From: Eutypella sp. D-1
Lineage: Eukaryota; Ascomycota; Sordariomycetes; Xylariales; Diatrypaceae
Direction of reading: 5' to 3'
Length of the DNA: 64,000 nucleotides
Assembly: GCA_023313575.1 (NCBI GenBank)
Contig: JAJTTP010000019.1
Location: forward strand, 62,001-126,000
Part shown: positions 1 to 10,500 of the stretch, piece after piece
Layout of the letters: the number at the start of each line of letters is the position of its first letter
Position numbering within the stretch: position 1 is the first letter of the stretch
Notes under the pieces: generated by a model
The model's database searches: none
Told to the model about the DNA's origin: nothing
The model's input: only the letters and a program-made list of their open reading frames with translations
Translations under genes and position numbers: made by a program

Positions 1-270
1 AAATAATACCTACATATGCACTTGTTAGCTATAAAATAGGAATATCAGATACCGGTACCAGGCAATTATCTAAGCATGCATGGACATTTAACAGCGAGTA
101 CGAACTAAAATCATAAGTAATATACTAGGAAGCAGGGCGAACCACGAAATTTGATGCGTGCCACGTGCTGGGAAGCTCTGCTCTACTTTTTTGAGTAGGG
201 TATCAGAATGTCATTTTACAAGTTCTAAAAAGCTGTGCAGCAGATCCTTCCGCGCCGGATACAAGGCCGA

Positions 271-1629
271 CTAGGTGCCAACCTTCTTTTCCTTCTCGGC
301 CCACTGTCCCCACTCCTCCTTGTAGACCCTCCTCAGCTCGAAGAAGACCTCGATGGCAATGAGGACGATGATGATGACCTCGAGGCGGGTGCTGTGGCGC
401 TCGGTGGTCATCCCGCGCAGGACGCTGACGGTCTCGTGGGCGTAGTCAATCTTGCGGTTGAGAATGGCGATGCGTGAGCGGACGTCCATTTCGATGCCGG
501 TCTGGTTGTAGTAGTCCTCGAGGTTGGACTCGGAGTCCCAGAACATGTCGGGTAGGTGGTCGGTGATGTCGGAGTAGTGGTTCAGCTGGGCGCGCAGGCT
601 CAGCAGCTCGCCGGTCTTTTTTAGGACTAGTTTCGCTGACAGCTTGTCCGACAACCCCCGCTCCAGCACGTCCACCATCGTCTTGGACCCCTGGAAGTAC
701 TCCATGAGGCTCGTCTCGAGCACGGCGAGCTTGGGGCTCCGGGCCAGGCCGCTGGAGAAGGCGACTTTGGCGAAGGTCGTGTCCCGCCTGTCGCCCTCGG
801 CCACCTGCTTCCGGGTACCGAGTACGACGAGGTTACCCTTCATGTAGCTAGTGTCGCGGGAGTCGTCGGTGACATACTCAAGGTCCTCGACTTCCATGCG
901 CTCGATGTGGGGGTTCTCAGCGGCGCGGATGAGCTGTCTGGACGCAAGGGTCTCGAGGGTGTCTGGGTCCATGGACCAGGACACGACGGTGCCGTAGGGG
1001 AAGACGAAGATGTCGCCGCCGTTCACGCCGCGAGCGTGTACGACGGCCATGGTGTCAAAGTTGATACGGTCAGGATCAAGCTCAAACCCGTGGTAGCGCA
1101 ATATCTCTTGCACGGCGTCCATGTCGAATTCCCGGGCAACGCAGATGGCGCTGATCACATGCTGAGGATCGATCTCGTATGAGGGCCGGTCCTCCTTTCC
1201 GGGTCGGACGGGCTGTTTGGCCATAGTGCCAAGACGTAGGGTTTTGGATGCGGATACCGTTCTCCCGGGCTTCCGCTTGGACGCGGAGGGCGTCTTGCCG
1301 GGCTGCCGGGGTTGCTGTTGCTGCGAGACATTGTTACCGGAAGTGGTAGCGGCGTCATCTCTCTCTCTCTCCCCATCGGCCTTACTACTACTACTACTAC
1401 CATTACTACTATACAAGAGCTGGTTTGAGGTAAAAAAGTTACGCTTCCTTGGCGGAAACGAGGCCAAAGATGTCTGGTGGAATCTCCGGTGCGGATGCGG
1501 ATGCGACTTCGGTCGGAGCGGGGTGCCGGTAATAAAGGCTGCCCTCGTATGAAATTGGCGGGCGGCAGGCGCTATTGGCGCTGTTGCCGTTGCTACCTTT
1601 TGCAAGGACGCGCGCATGATAGTATCCAT
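271..1629 (-). CDS. Mitochondrial RMD1/RMND1 family (DUF155) protein
   Basis: Predicted 452 aa, one exon. The N-terminus is rich in Arg, Ser and Ala with almost no acid residues over the first 60 residues, as in a mitochondrial presequence, followed by a low-complexity Ser/Gln linker. The DUF155 core starts near residue 150 (YEIDPQHVISAICVAREFD) and includes a GDIFVFPYGTVVSWS block and an ERMEVEDLEYVTD block, both typical of the Rmd1/Sif2/RMND1 family. The tail carries a hydrophobic helix at about residues 416-432 followed by a charged end, also usual in this family (yeast relatives Rmd1, Rmd8 and the mitochondrial YDR282C; human RMND1 supports mitochondrial translation). Start is the ATG at 1629. 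Family call is firm; the mitochondrial assignment rests on the N-terminus. Confidence 0.88.
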   Translation of the reverse strand: MDTIMRASLQKVATATAPIAPAARQFHTRAAFITGTPLRPKSHPHPHRRFHQTSLASFPPRKRNFFTSNQLLYSSNGSSSSSKADGERERDDAATTSGNNVSQQQQPRQPGKTPSASKRKPGRTVSASKTLRLGTMAKQPVRPGKEDRPSYEIDPQHVISAICVAREFDMDAVQEILRYHGFELDPDRINFDTMAVVHARGVNGGDIFVFPYGTVVSWSMDPDTLETLASRQLIRAAENPHIERMEVEDLEYVTDDSRDTSYMKGNLVVLGTRKQVAEGDRRDTTFAKVAFSSGLARSPKLAVLETSLMEYFQGSKTMVDVLERGLSDKLSAKLVLKKTGELLSLRAQLNHYSDITDHLPDMFWDSESNLEDYYNQTGIEMDVRSRIAILNRKIDYAHETVSVLRGMTTERHSTRLEVIIIVLIAIEVFFELRRVYKEEWGQWAEKEKKVGT

Positions 1630-1674
1630 TCCCAGCCGGCCATTGAAATGGCAAGGTGGTCTGGTTTCCTGTAA

Positions 1675-2233
1675 ATATCGTGGGGTTTTTTTTGCCCGTT
1701 TGAAGAAGTTTTGTTACCGTTAGAGCCTTCGAACTTCCACTAAGAGATCGGTTCCGCGGTGCTTGTACCGGTTGTATGGAGACCCCTGTGGAGACGCTTG
1801 TTCCTTATCACTTATCTAATGCTGAACAGGCAAACAGGGTCCTGGAAATAGTGGGGTTATCCGTCATTGCTTATCTATGGTTGCGATAAGCTTTTACTAG
1901 AGAATATGCACCTAAGTACATATGTAGATCAGACAGGTTACTGGCTTCGTACTTTCTTCAGTCATTCCAGTGTTATTGCAGTCTACGGGTATTCAATCAA
2001 TATTTAGCTATGATATTTCTATTGACTTTACACCAATAAACTTCAGCCTGATCTTGGGATTGTGGGAATGCGGCCCTGCATTCCATATACCTGAGTCACC
2101 ATGTGGCGTTACCCCAAGGCAGTTGACGAACTTTCAAAATACCTGCTGAATCATCCGCCAACAGGCTTGCGAATGGTATCACAGTCTCATTGATCAGCTC
2201 CTTGATCGGCTCCTTGATTCATATGCCCCTAAA
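1675..2233. other. Intergenic, divergent promoter region
   Basis: Between the two divergent genes. It contains an ATG at 2101 opening a 30-codon reading frame that ends before the long ORF, and a near-tandem 12-bp repeat at about 2191-2220 (ttgatcagctcc, ttgatcggctcc). I see no RNA gene or mobile element. Confidence 0.5.
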
Positions 2234-5014
2234 ATGGCCACGCCTGTGGGGAAGCTTACGCGTGCCCCTGGATCTATTTGGGTCTCCCAACCAGAGGCAC
2301 ACCAGACCCTATCGCGCATCACCACCACTAAGAGATATCGAAATCCCAGCCTACCCAGTAAATACTCACCCAGTCGCATAATGGCTTTGCGCCTTAAGGC
2401 TAGGAATGAGGAACAGGAGCGGCGATACTCTCCTGTGTTCACTATCGGCCGTAAGCAAAGAAACGAGAGGCTTTCGCTCCTGACTTTCCAGGCTCTGCAG
2501 ATGAGCAGGGGCAACACCATCCTAGATCCGGAGCAACAGATAGAATGGAAGGACCGTCTGAGGAGCTTCGCCACTAAAGGATATTCTGAAAAAGACGTGG
2601 AATTATGGGTGTGGATATTGTCAGCAGAGGATGGGGATTCGCGCATCCAGCGCTTCCTCTCCATAGAACAGCCGAAACCTATCTTCATGCTCCTCCTGTT
2701 GTTGAGGCGCGATGAGACCATTCGTCAACCTGAGTCCCTGGCATCCCTCATAAAATACGTGGGACAATTGCATGCCTATCCGTGGCCTGGTATCGCTTAC
2801 AGGGGATCCTACATGCAGAGAAAGCTGAGCGTGAACCACTATCTGATATTTCTTCGCCGTATCGTTCTCCACGTACAGAGAATATTCCCGCTATCCATCG
2901 TCACAGTCGCACGCCTAACCGCCGAGTATATCAAAAACATACCCCTCCAGTCCAGTGCCCGTAATTGGCGCCGATGTCGTGATGGCTATACAAACAGACT
3001 GATGGTGTTCAACACCGCGTTGCTCTTGTTTAAGACCCCGGCCAGGCTGAACCCCGTTGCACACATGGAGTTTAACTGGCGGGCGCAGAAAATCTTGCTG
3101 GCTATGTCTGATAATCTAGAGCGCCGCCTTGTCGTCTACAAGCTCGGCTTTCGAGCTATCCAGCAAGTTATGATTGGCCTCAAGAAGTCGACCGAGGAGA
3201 GGCTTGTGGCCCAGCGATATGCAAAGACCTGGCCCCCATACCGACTGGACTTTGACGGTTCCGATGAGAAAAAAACTCCAGAAGACGATCTTTCTCGGAG
3301 TGTGAGGGCGGGGGTTTTCATGACGGATGAGGGTTATACAAAAGACGATTATGACCGAGCTCTAGATAATCTTGGGGGCACATCAGCTGAGTCTCCGACA
3401 ATCCAAACGCGCAGTCTCACCCCTAAGGAGTGGAAGGGCGACAAAGAAGAGTGGAATTTCTTCAACAGGTGGGCGATGAAGGTCCGAGCGACTCGCAATG
3501 CCACTGAAGCCTGGAGAGCATTTACGAGATTCTCTGATAAGCAGCCTAACTTCCAAGTCTACGCTGAGATGTTCCTCAAGCTACACGCCGACCCGGTAGA
3601 TACAGACGCTGACACGCTGCCGGGAGATGCGCGGGAGACCTTTCCTGTCCACCAAGCTAATTATACCGAGTACGAACTCGCTCGGCAATCACCTCCGTCG
3701 ATCACGGAGCTGTACAATCAAATGATTAATAGCGGCATCAAACCCGAAGGCTACTGCCTCCAGCTCCTGGTACGCAATGCGCGGACTGTAGAAGAGGGTC
3801 TGCGTTATCTTGCAGATAGTGGCATAGATCCGTCCACCATAAACGCATTGAGGTTACACGCCAAGCCGACCCACCGTTTGCTGAGTCGGATCAGGCTTAT
3901 GGTATTCAGCAGTTACGTCCAGCTACTCACTCGGCTACAGCCAACCAGGAGAGGATCGGAGCCATTTTATCCCGAGGAGCTTATACCCATTCGCCATGCC
4001 ATCAGGCTGATCAGGACGCGGCTGATCCCGGGCACGACCGAAGGCGCGACGTTTCGGCCGCCGTGGCATGCGGTCTTCAGGGCCCTATCCGGAGCCCACA
4101 TCTGTCTTAAGAACGGCACGAGACTAGAGAACAATGCCGAGGCCTTATCGATGTTCACCGATGTCCTGAACGATATCGACAAAGGCGTGGGAATCGACAC
4201 CGAGATATTTATCTTCTACTGCCATGCGATCCAGAACCTTGCCGTCTCCCGGATGATGCAAGGAGAGGGCCCAGCGCAGGACTCCTATGCCAGACCCGAC
4301 GGGCTGCCAGGTAGCCCCAGACAGGCGCCCCTCGTCCCACAACGGCAGGCCACGCTAGACCGCCTCAAGGGCTACTTTAACCGGCTGACGGCGGCCCTCA
4401 ACTTGTGGGAGGGATGGGACGAATCGGGGCGCGAAGTGACCGGAGGCGACGGCGAGAAGGTGGGGATGGAAACGCCGATCATCCCGCACAGCGTGGCGCC
4501 ATGGCACCTGCATGCGTACATGCGATCGCTGGCGCTGCTGGAGGACACGGAGGGGATGGCAGACGCGATGGAGTGGGCGCTGCGGCACCGGACGGCGCTC
4601 GACGAGGCGGCGGCCCGCGGCTCTGCCCGCCGCGGCCCCGCCATGCTCGCCAAGTCCCTCTGCGCCTTCCAGGCCTTCGCCCGCCCCGCACTATCCCCGC
4701 ACCGCACCGCCCAGCTCGACGAACTCATGCAAGCCCTCGTCGAAGACCAGCGCCGCGCCCGCGCTACTGGCGCCCCCGCCCCCGCACCTTGGGACTGGCG
4801 CTGGCCTACCGCCGAGGAAGTCGATCGCTACGTCGCCGCCGACGCCCGCGGCGCCTCTCGCCACATGCGCGACAGGGCTCTCGCTGCGCGGTGGCGGCCC
4901 GTTTGGCGGAGTCAGGGGGCCGCGCCCGGCGAGGCTGCGGGGGCAGACGCGGGGGCGGAGATGGTGGAGGAGCGGGAAGGTGAGGGGGAGGCGAGGGCAG
5001 ACGCGCGTGAGTGA
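2234..5014 (+). CDS. Large PPR-like protein, probably mitochondrial
   Basis: Predicted 926 aa in one exon. No clear enzymatic motif. The N-terminus is basic and acid-poor, consistent with mitochondrial import, and the body is a chain of amphipathic helices. Around residues 484-535 a segment (ELYNQMINSGIKPEGYCLQL) has the spacing of pentatricopeptide helices; about residues 408-450 (WAMKVRATRNATEAWRAF) are similar. Fungal proteins of this size with sparse PPR helices commonly act in mitochondrial mRNA processing or translation; that role is inferred. The last 190 codons are strikingly GC-rich (Arg/Ala/Pro/Gly), which also creates long spurious ORFs in other frames there. The ATG at 2234 is the first in this frame, but the frame is open further upstream, so a 5' exon is possible. 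Confidence 0.72.
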   Translation: MATPVGKLTRAPGSIWVSQPEAHQTLSRITTTKRYRNPSLPSKYSPSRIMALRLKARNEEQERRYSPVFTIGRKQRNERLSLLTFQALQMSRGNTILDPEQQIEWKDRLRSFATKGYSEKDVELWVWILSAEDGDSRIQRFLSIEQPKPIFMLLLLLRRDETIRQPESLASLIKYVGQLHAYPWPGIAYRGSYMQRKLSVNHYLIFLRRIVLHVQRIFPLSIVTVARLTAEYIKNIPLQSSARNWRRCRDGYTNRLMVFNTALLLFKTPARLNPVAHMEFNWRAQKILLAMSDNLERRLVVYKLGFRAIQQVMIGLKKSTEERLVAQRYAKTWPPYRLDFDGSDEKKTPEDDLSRSVRAGVFMTDEGYTKDDYDRALDNLGGTSAESPTIQTRSLTPKEWKGDKEEWNFFNRWAMKVRATRNATEAWRAFTRFSDKQPNFQVYAEMFLKLHADPVDTDADTLPGDARETFPVHQANYTEYELARQSPPSITELYNQMINSGIKPEGYCLQLLVRNARTVEEGLRYLADSGIDPSTINALRLHAKPTHRLLSRIRLMVFSSYVQLLTRLQPTRRGSEPFYPEELIPIRHAIRLIRTRLIPGTTEGATFRPPWHAVFRALSGAHICLKNGTRLENNAEALSMFTDVLNDIDKGVGIDTEIFIFYCHAIQNLAVSRMMQGEGPAQDSYARPDGLPGSPRQAPLVPQRQATLDRLKGYFNRLTAALNLWEGWDESGREVTGGDGEKVGMETPIIPHSVAPWHLHAYMRSLALLEDTEGMADAMEWALRHRTALDEAAARGSARRGPAMLAKSLCAFQAFARPALSPHRTAQLDELMQALVEDQRRARATGAPAPAPWDWRWPTAEEVDRYVAADARGASRHMRDRALAARWRPVWRSQGAAPGEAAGADAGAEMVEEREGEGEARADARE

Positions 5015-5697
5015 GAATGCGGTCCAATAAAATGGGGATGTACGAAACTAACCGGGAACAAATTATGTATATATATGAAACGTAGTTATCCATCGCGAGT
5101 GAGACCATTTATTAGAGACATATGCGCAGGTTTGGTGTATTTCATGCATGAACCTGTTCTATTGGATAGAAAGCTTGTTGGCTAGAAGATCTCACATACA
5201 GCAAGGCCTAAATTTTACCAATCAAAGACCATCTTTTGTACCAACTCTACTTCTTTCGCAGAGAAGTCCACATAATATCTGTGCTTGAGTTCTATATTTC
5301 TGTCGTACATTGCACTCCAGGTTATTCCATAAAGCCTAAAGGTTCCGACGGAATGAACCAACTGTGGTTCCTGAAATTGGGTGGTTGCCCAGCCTATTCT
5401 ACGCCTTACCGTTTGTGGTCCCACCTAAGGCTAGCACACCACCCGAGTATATCAATGGAATAGAATAGACCCTACAGATAGATTTTTTCCTTTCCTTTAA
5501 TACATCATGCAGAGATCCCTACAAATATTGAGTGTTTACTATCGTACAGTAACCACTCGGTATTATTGGGATCCCCACATAGAAGCCCAAATAGCCATTT
5601 GTGACGGCACACGCCAATACAACCTATAACAAACCAACTTACCTTGTCTACCCCATTCCCATCCATCCCCATCAAGCCCATTCACCTATTCCTAACC
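5015..5697. other. Intergenic, no gene seen
   Basis: AT-rich 3' flank of the PPR-like gene and 5' flank of the next. No convincing ORF, tRNA or repeat. The reading frame of the next gene is open upstream of its first ATG (from a TTG at 5644), but there is no ATG in that stretch. Confidence 0.5.
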
Positions 5698-6564
5698 ATG
5701 GCCAACGATGCCGACGATCTTAACGATCAATGGAATGAATTCAACAAACGACTGTATATACTAGATATTCTGCTCGACAAAGCTGGACTCACCGACGCCA
5801 AGATCGACCGATTCGCCACTGAATTGACCACTCGCCTCGAATCTATTGACGCCAAACCTGTATCTGCCAACGTCAAGGCCGACGAGGTGATACGAAAGCT
5901 AGATGGCTTGATAGCGATGATCGAGGTGCTGCTAGGCGGCAAGCCAAAGCCCCAGACCAGTCAATCTACGGCGACGGCGCCCACCACAACGACAACGGCA
6001 CCCATCACGGCGACAACGCTTGAGGACACCCCTATGCCGGTCGTTGATGGATCTGATCAACAGTTCGCCAACGAGGAACGTCTCCCAGACGGAACCCTGA
6101 ATCTTCATTTCGTCGGCCTTGGAGACGGTGTGAGTACTGAATTCGAACGCCGCGTTAAGCTAGTATGGCCACAAGCCATGACTCAGGCCCAAGCCGCCAG
6201 ACATGGCCAGGCCAAAGCCACCAACAAGGTATCGTTTCCCGAAAGGCTGAAGTTGCGATGGGTCAACAACGAGGTTCTCTCCAATCTCGAGGAGCTGCAA
6301 AGCTGCCTCGTAAACGCGTTGATCCCGTACGAGTTCTGGCCCTACAAGGTTGTGTTCATGCTTGATGGCGACTTTCGTAACGTCCGAGATTACACCATGC
6401 GCTTCCGCATCACTTGGTTTACTTTCCTTGAAGCCATCATACAGACGCTTGACAAGCACAACGCCTTAAAAGCGCAACGCCTTCCAAGCACAACGCCTCG
6501 AATCGCTCTGCGGTGGCGTTTGTCGCGATGCTACCCTTCCAGGGCGAGACCTCAGTTTCCTTAA
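5698..6564 (+). CDS. Unrecognised protein, probably frameshifted near its C-terminus
   Basis: 288 aa from the first ATG at 5698. I do not recognise the family. Residues 1-75 look helical and acidic, followed by a Thr/Pro/Ala-rich linker (about 78-105) and a second folded-looking part with many aromatic residues (residues 175-255; ALIPYEFWPYKVVFML, RITWFTFLEAI). After codon 255 the frame turns Arg/Pro-rich and stops at 6564. The neighbouring +1 frame, entered at about 6470 in a run of near-repeats of acaacgcc, continues as a protein-like stretch of about 60 codons to a stop at 6655. A one-base indel in that repeat would account for this. Either a sequencing or assembly indel, or a young pseudogene. 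Confidence 0.5.
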   Translation: MANDADDLNDQWNEFNKRLYILDILLDKAGLTDAKIDRFATELTTRLESIDAKPVSANVKADEVIRKLDGLIAMIEVLLGGKPKPQTSQSTATAPTTTTTAPITATTLEDTPMPVVDGSDQQFANEERLPDGTLNLHFVGLGDGVSTEFERRVKLVWPQAMTQAQAARHGQAKATNKVSFPERLKLRWVNNEVLSNLEELQSCLVNALIPYEFWPYKVVFMLDGDFRNVRDYTMRFRITWFTFLEAIIQTLDKHNALKAQRLPSTTPRIALRWRLSRCYPSRARPQFP

Positions 6565-6655
6565 GCGTGTGCGTAAGGCATTCCAGCGAATACCGTTTGC
6601 AACCCGCAATACGTATCACGATAAGCAGATCTTAATTCATCTGTTAACAACCTAA

Positions 6656-7581
6656 CTGCCTAGTGTATGGGTGACATTAGGCAACGAGGCAGGATCGATA
6701 TCCACGGCCCAGTTGATCGACGAGGCCATACCTCGAGTCGAGAGAATCACACGCCAGACGGTCGGACAGAAAATCTACAGCATCCCAGAGATGACGGTGC
6801 AGTTGCAACGGTGCGAGTGCTCCATTATACAGTCTCAAGATTAGTAGATAGATTTTCCATTTCACAATAACAACGCAGAGTCCAGAACCTAGAGTATATC
6901 AGTGTCTACTATTCGTAAGCACACAACCTTGATATAGGTTCTTCCTTACGTAAGAGGATCTGAGTTGTTAGGTTGTGGGCTGGTGGGTCGGATTTAGAAA
7001 TACGCTTTAGACAGCCCTACGGGGACGTTCACTCCGAACCATAAAGAGCGAAAGCTGATTGGCTAGAATCCCGTTGCAGTTTCCGTAAATGGCAAAGTAC
7101 GCGCCGCCGCGAAAAGTCGCGTGCGGTTTCCCATTAACATGAAAGAGATCGACTTCAGGAATGCATGTGGACAGAAACATCAATGACATGGAATCTTCTT
7201 TAGGCTACCCTTGGACCTTCAGTGTTTAAGCAAAGGATGGAGGGCTTTCGTTCGTACCTTTTCCAACATTGGCTATCATATGACTCGTTAACGTAATTTT
7301 GCTATCCCCTCCCCCTCCTTTCTTTCACGTCTACTTCCATTAGTTCTTATATCGTGATTAAGCCGTAATCATCCCCCCCCTCCTCCCCCTCTCCCCATCA
7401 ACGTCCTGTTCCCAGATCGCGAAATTCCACCGAGACCATCACCCCAATGCGCACCGTACTGTGTATGTGCGCCCTGCGAAAGTGCCCCGCGAAAAGATTC
7501 AACACCACGATACCTGCGTTCTATAAGCTTGCCTGCAACCGTCCAAATTAAGCGCGTGATCAGCATAGGCCATGACCCGCT
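6656..7581. other. Intergenic, upstream of the DNA methyltransferase
   Basis: No supported gene. The last 300 bases are pyrimidine-rich (runs of C and CT near 7300-7400), as is common in fungal promoters. Short ORFs here have no recognisable features. Confidence 0.5.
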
Positions 7582-10500
7582 ATGCCTAGTGGAAGCCCTC
7601 CGGGGACGGGACAAAGAGCCGTAGACCCGCCCCCGTTCCTTCCTAGTAACTTGAATGAATACGATATGAGTCTGTACGATGGTGTTGAAGATGAAGATCT
7701 CTGGGCAGAAGACGCAACCGGGCCTGGGGCCACCACCTCTTGGCTTGGTCAGCCCTTGGTGGATGGCTTTGAAGATATGAAGGATCTGGAAGGTCTGGCG
7801 ACAGAACATCGCGAGGTGGATGGCCCTGAATCCGACATTCAATCTGTGGAGAGCGTTCGCCCTTTTGGAAATGTGGAGGTGCAACTTCCGGTGTCAACCC
7901 TGACAGAACCGCGATCCCTATTCGACGGTTTCGAGCCCCCCGCGCCCGAGACCACAGAAATCAAGGCAATAGATACACTTCTCGATGTCTTGAGATCGCG
8001 GAGTCCACTTGAGCCATTTAACGAAGACTACTTAGAATTCGAATTGCAAGATTTCTGCATCTACATCGACGCTGCGCTGTACCCAAACGAACTCAGGCCG
8101 TTGCATCACCTTAACAAGGCGGACCGCTTCTACTTTGACGGCACCCTGTCCGTCGGCGGCGACACGCGACTTTTCGTAAGACGGGTGCCTTTCCGTGAGC
8201 TTCCCGTTGGAAATTATGGCGACGACCACCACAGCGTCGGAGACCAAATATGGATAAGGTCCTACCTTAACGAGCAGTCGCGGAGGGAGTTGTATTACAA
8301 AATAGGCTCTCCGTCAGTCGAATACCGCAGGTTTCACCACCCGTTCTTATGGATCGCCGACCTGGCGAAGCATGTCATTGATTTCTGCGATCACCTGCGG
8401 GAACAGAGGCATCGTGCCGTTTTGCATGATTTTAAATCTTCCTTCGGCATGTGGGCTTTGCATAAGCACGGCGAATCCCAGTGCTTTCGAAGATGGTACG
8501 ACGCACATGGGAGCAAAGACTTTCGGAGCGCAGTCAATGCCAATGTTGCCTACATCTGGAGAGAGGCTTGCGGTCTGGACCGGAGAGCCGCTTCGTACCA
8601 TCGCTTCTGGGCCGAGGTCGGTTCCCTCGACCACTACCGGCCTAATGTTGGCTTGTCCGACGAGCTTCCTAGCGAGCTTTCTGACGATAAAGATGTATAC
8701 GCAGACGCGGACGTGACGCCAAAGAAAGCGAATAAAGACGCCCCAATCTCGAAGACTACTGTCACGCCTTATATATACGACCTCTTCTCTCACATGAGCT
8801 TCAGCAAAATCCTCGATAGTGTAGCACCAGCTGCCAACGTTGAAAAACGCCGGAAAAAGGTGATAGCAGATGCGAACCTTCGCAGTGTACCTTCGAAGGT
8901 CCAAATGTCTGTCAAAAGACGCAATGGGCCCTCTTTCATTACATCGGTCGAATGCGGCGACGTGATATCGACGCCACCCGACGGCGTGCATACCCACACT
9001 AAGTGGAAGGTGGAAGCCTCGGCTCACCATGAGAACCAGCACGTGTGGTATGGCCTGGTGCAAAAAGTCCATCAGACGAGAAGGCGCTCCTTCGATGTCA
9101 TCTGGCTGTATCACCCAAGGGATACGCCATGCGCGAAGATGAAATATCCCTGGAAAAATGAGCTCTTTCTCTCGGACAACTGCACATGTCACAGCAATAT
9201 GGGCCGGGTGATGCAGGAGGACGTCATATCGACCCATACCGTACACTGGTTCGGCGACCCTTCTACGTCGGCCGAGTATTTCGTCCGCCAGACCTACATA
9301 GCAGACGAGCAGCGATGGGCTACTCTGCGGCCAGAGCACCTCACGTGCGAAAGCAGTAGGGAGGCGGAGAGCCCGTCCGACAGCTTCGAGGTCGGCGACG
9401 CAGTCCTCGTACAGACCGAGTCAACATCTCCCCATTTGGAAACTTTCGTGATCGAAGCCTTCTTGAACGAGGGCAAGGAGAGGCAGGTGATGCTCCGGAG
9501 ACTACTGCGGAGGAAACTTGCTGACCCGGCCGCTCCCAATGCGCCGGCCAATGAACTCATATATACTAAAAACGTGGTCAACTTCGATTTAAGGGCCATC
9601 ACTATTGTCCGACGATGCGTTGTCAGAATTTTTAATCCCGATGAAGACCCCCAGACCCCGTACGACCGCGGCGGCGTCGGTGACGTGTTTTTAATTACAC
9701 ACCAGGAGATGGAGACACTGGACGGAGAGCCGCGTTTTAGTACGATAAATACCGACTTAGCCCTCCATCTACGCCAAGGTTTCAATCCCGGCCGCAGCCT
9801 GCAGTCAGATAAGCTGCAAGGTCTAGACTTGTTCTGCGGCGCCGGAAATTTCGGGCGCGGATTGGAGGATGGCGACGGTATTCAGATGCATTGGGCCAAT
9901 GATATCTTGCCCGAGGCTATTCATACCTACATGGCCAATACGGAACCAGGCTCTTGCACGCCCTTTCTCGGCTCCGTCGACGATCTGCTCCGCCAGGCTT
10001 TGCAAGGCGATAGAGCGCCTCATCCTGGCGAGGTCCAGTTTATCTCAGGCGGTTCGCCGTGCCCGGGGTTCTCCCTTTTAACAATAGACAAGACGACAGA
10101 CAAGCAGCGAAAGAATCAATCACTGGTTGCTTCCTTCGCCTCTTACGTCGACCTTTACCGGCCGCATTATGGCCTCCTTGAGAACGTCGTGCAAATGGTG
10201 CAAGCGCGGCACAACCGGGACGAGTGTGTCTTTTCCCAGCTAGTCAGCGCTATCGTAGGCTTGGGATACCAGACGCAGATCTTATTCATGGACGCCTGGT
10301 CATTCGGCGCGCCGCAAGGTCGCAGCCGTGTGTTCCTACTATTCACGGCACCGGGTCTGCGGGCTTCGCGACCACCAGCACCGACGCACTCACATCCTCC
10401 CGATGTGCCAATGCGCCGGCTAGGGCTTATGTCTAATGGGCAAAGCTTTGGCCAGCGTGAGCAGCTTCCGACCCCATTTGAGTTCGTTACCGCACGCGAA

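Noticed and set aside
4405..5108. Several ORFs of 70-192 codons on both strands
   Set aside because: Arg/Ala/Gly low-complexity shadows of the GC-rich end of the PPR-like gene.
8347..9339. 330-codon ORF on the minus strand
   Set aside because: Lies entirely antisense to the DIM-2 coding region, with no domain; a shadow of biased codon use.
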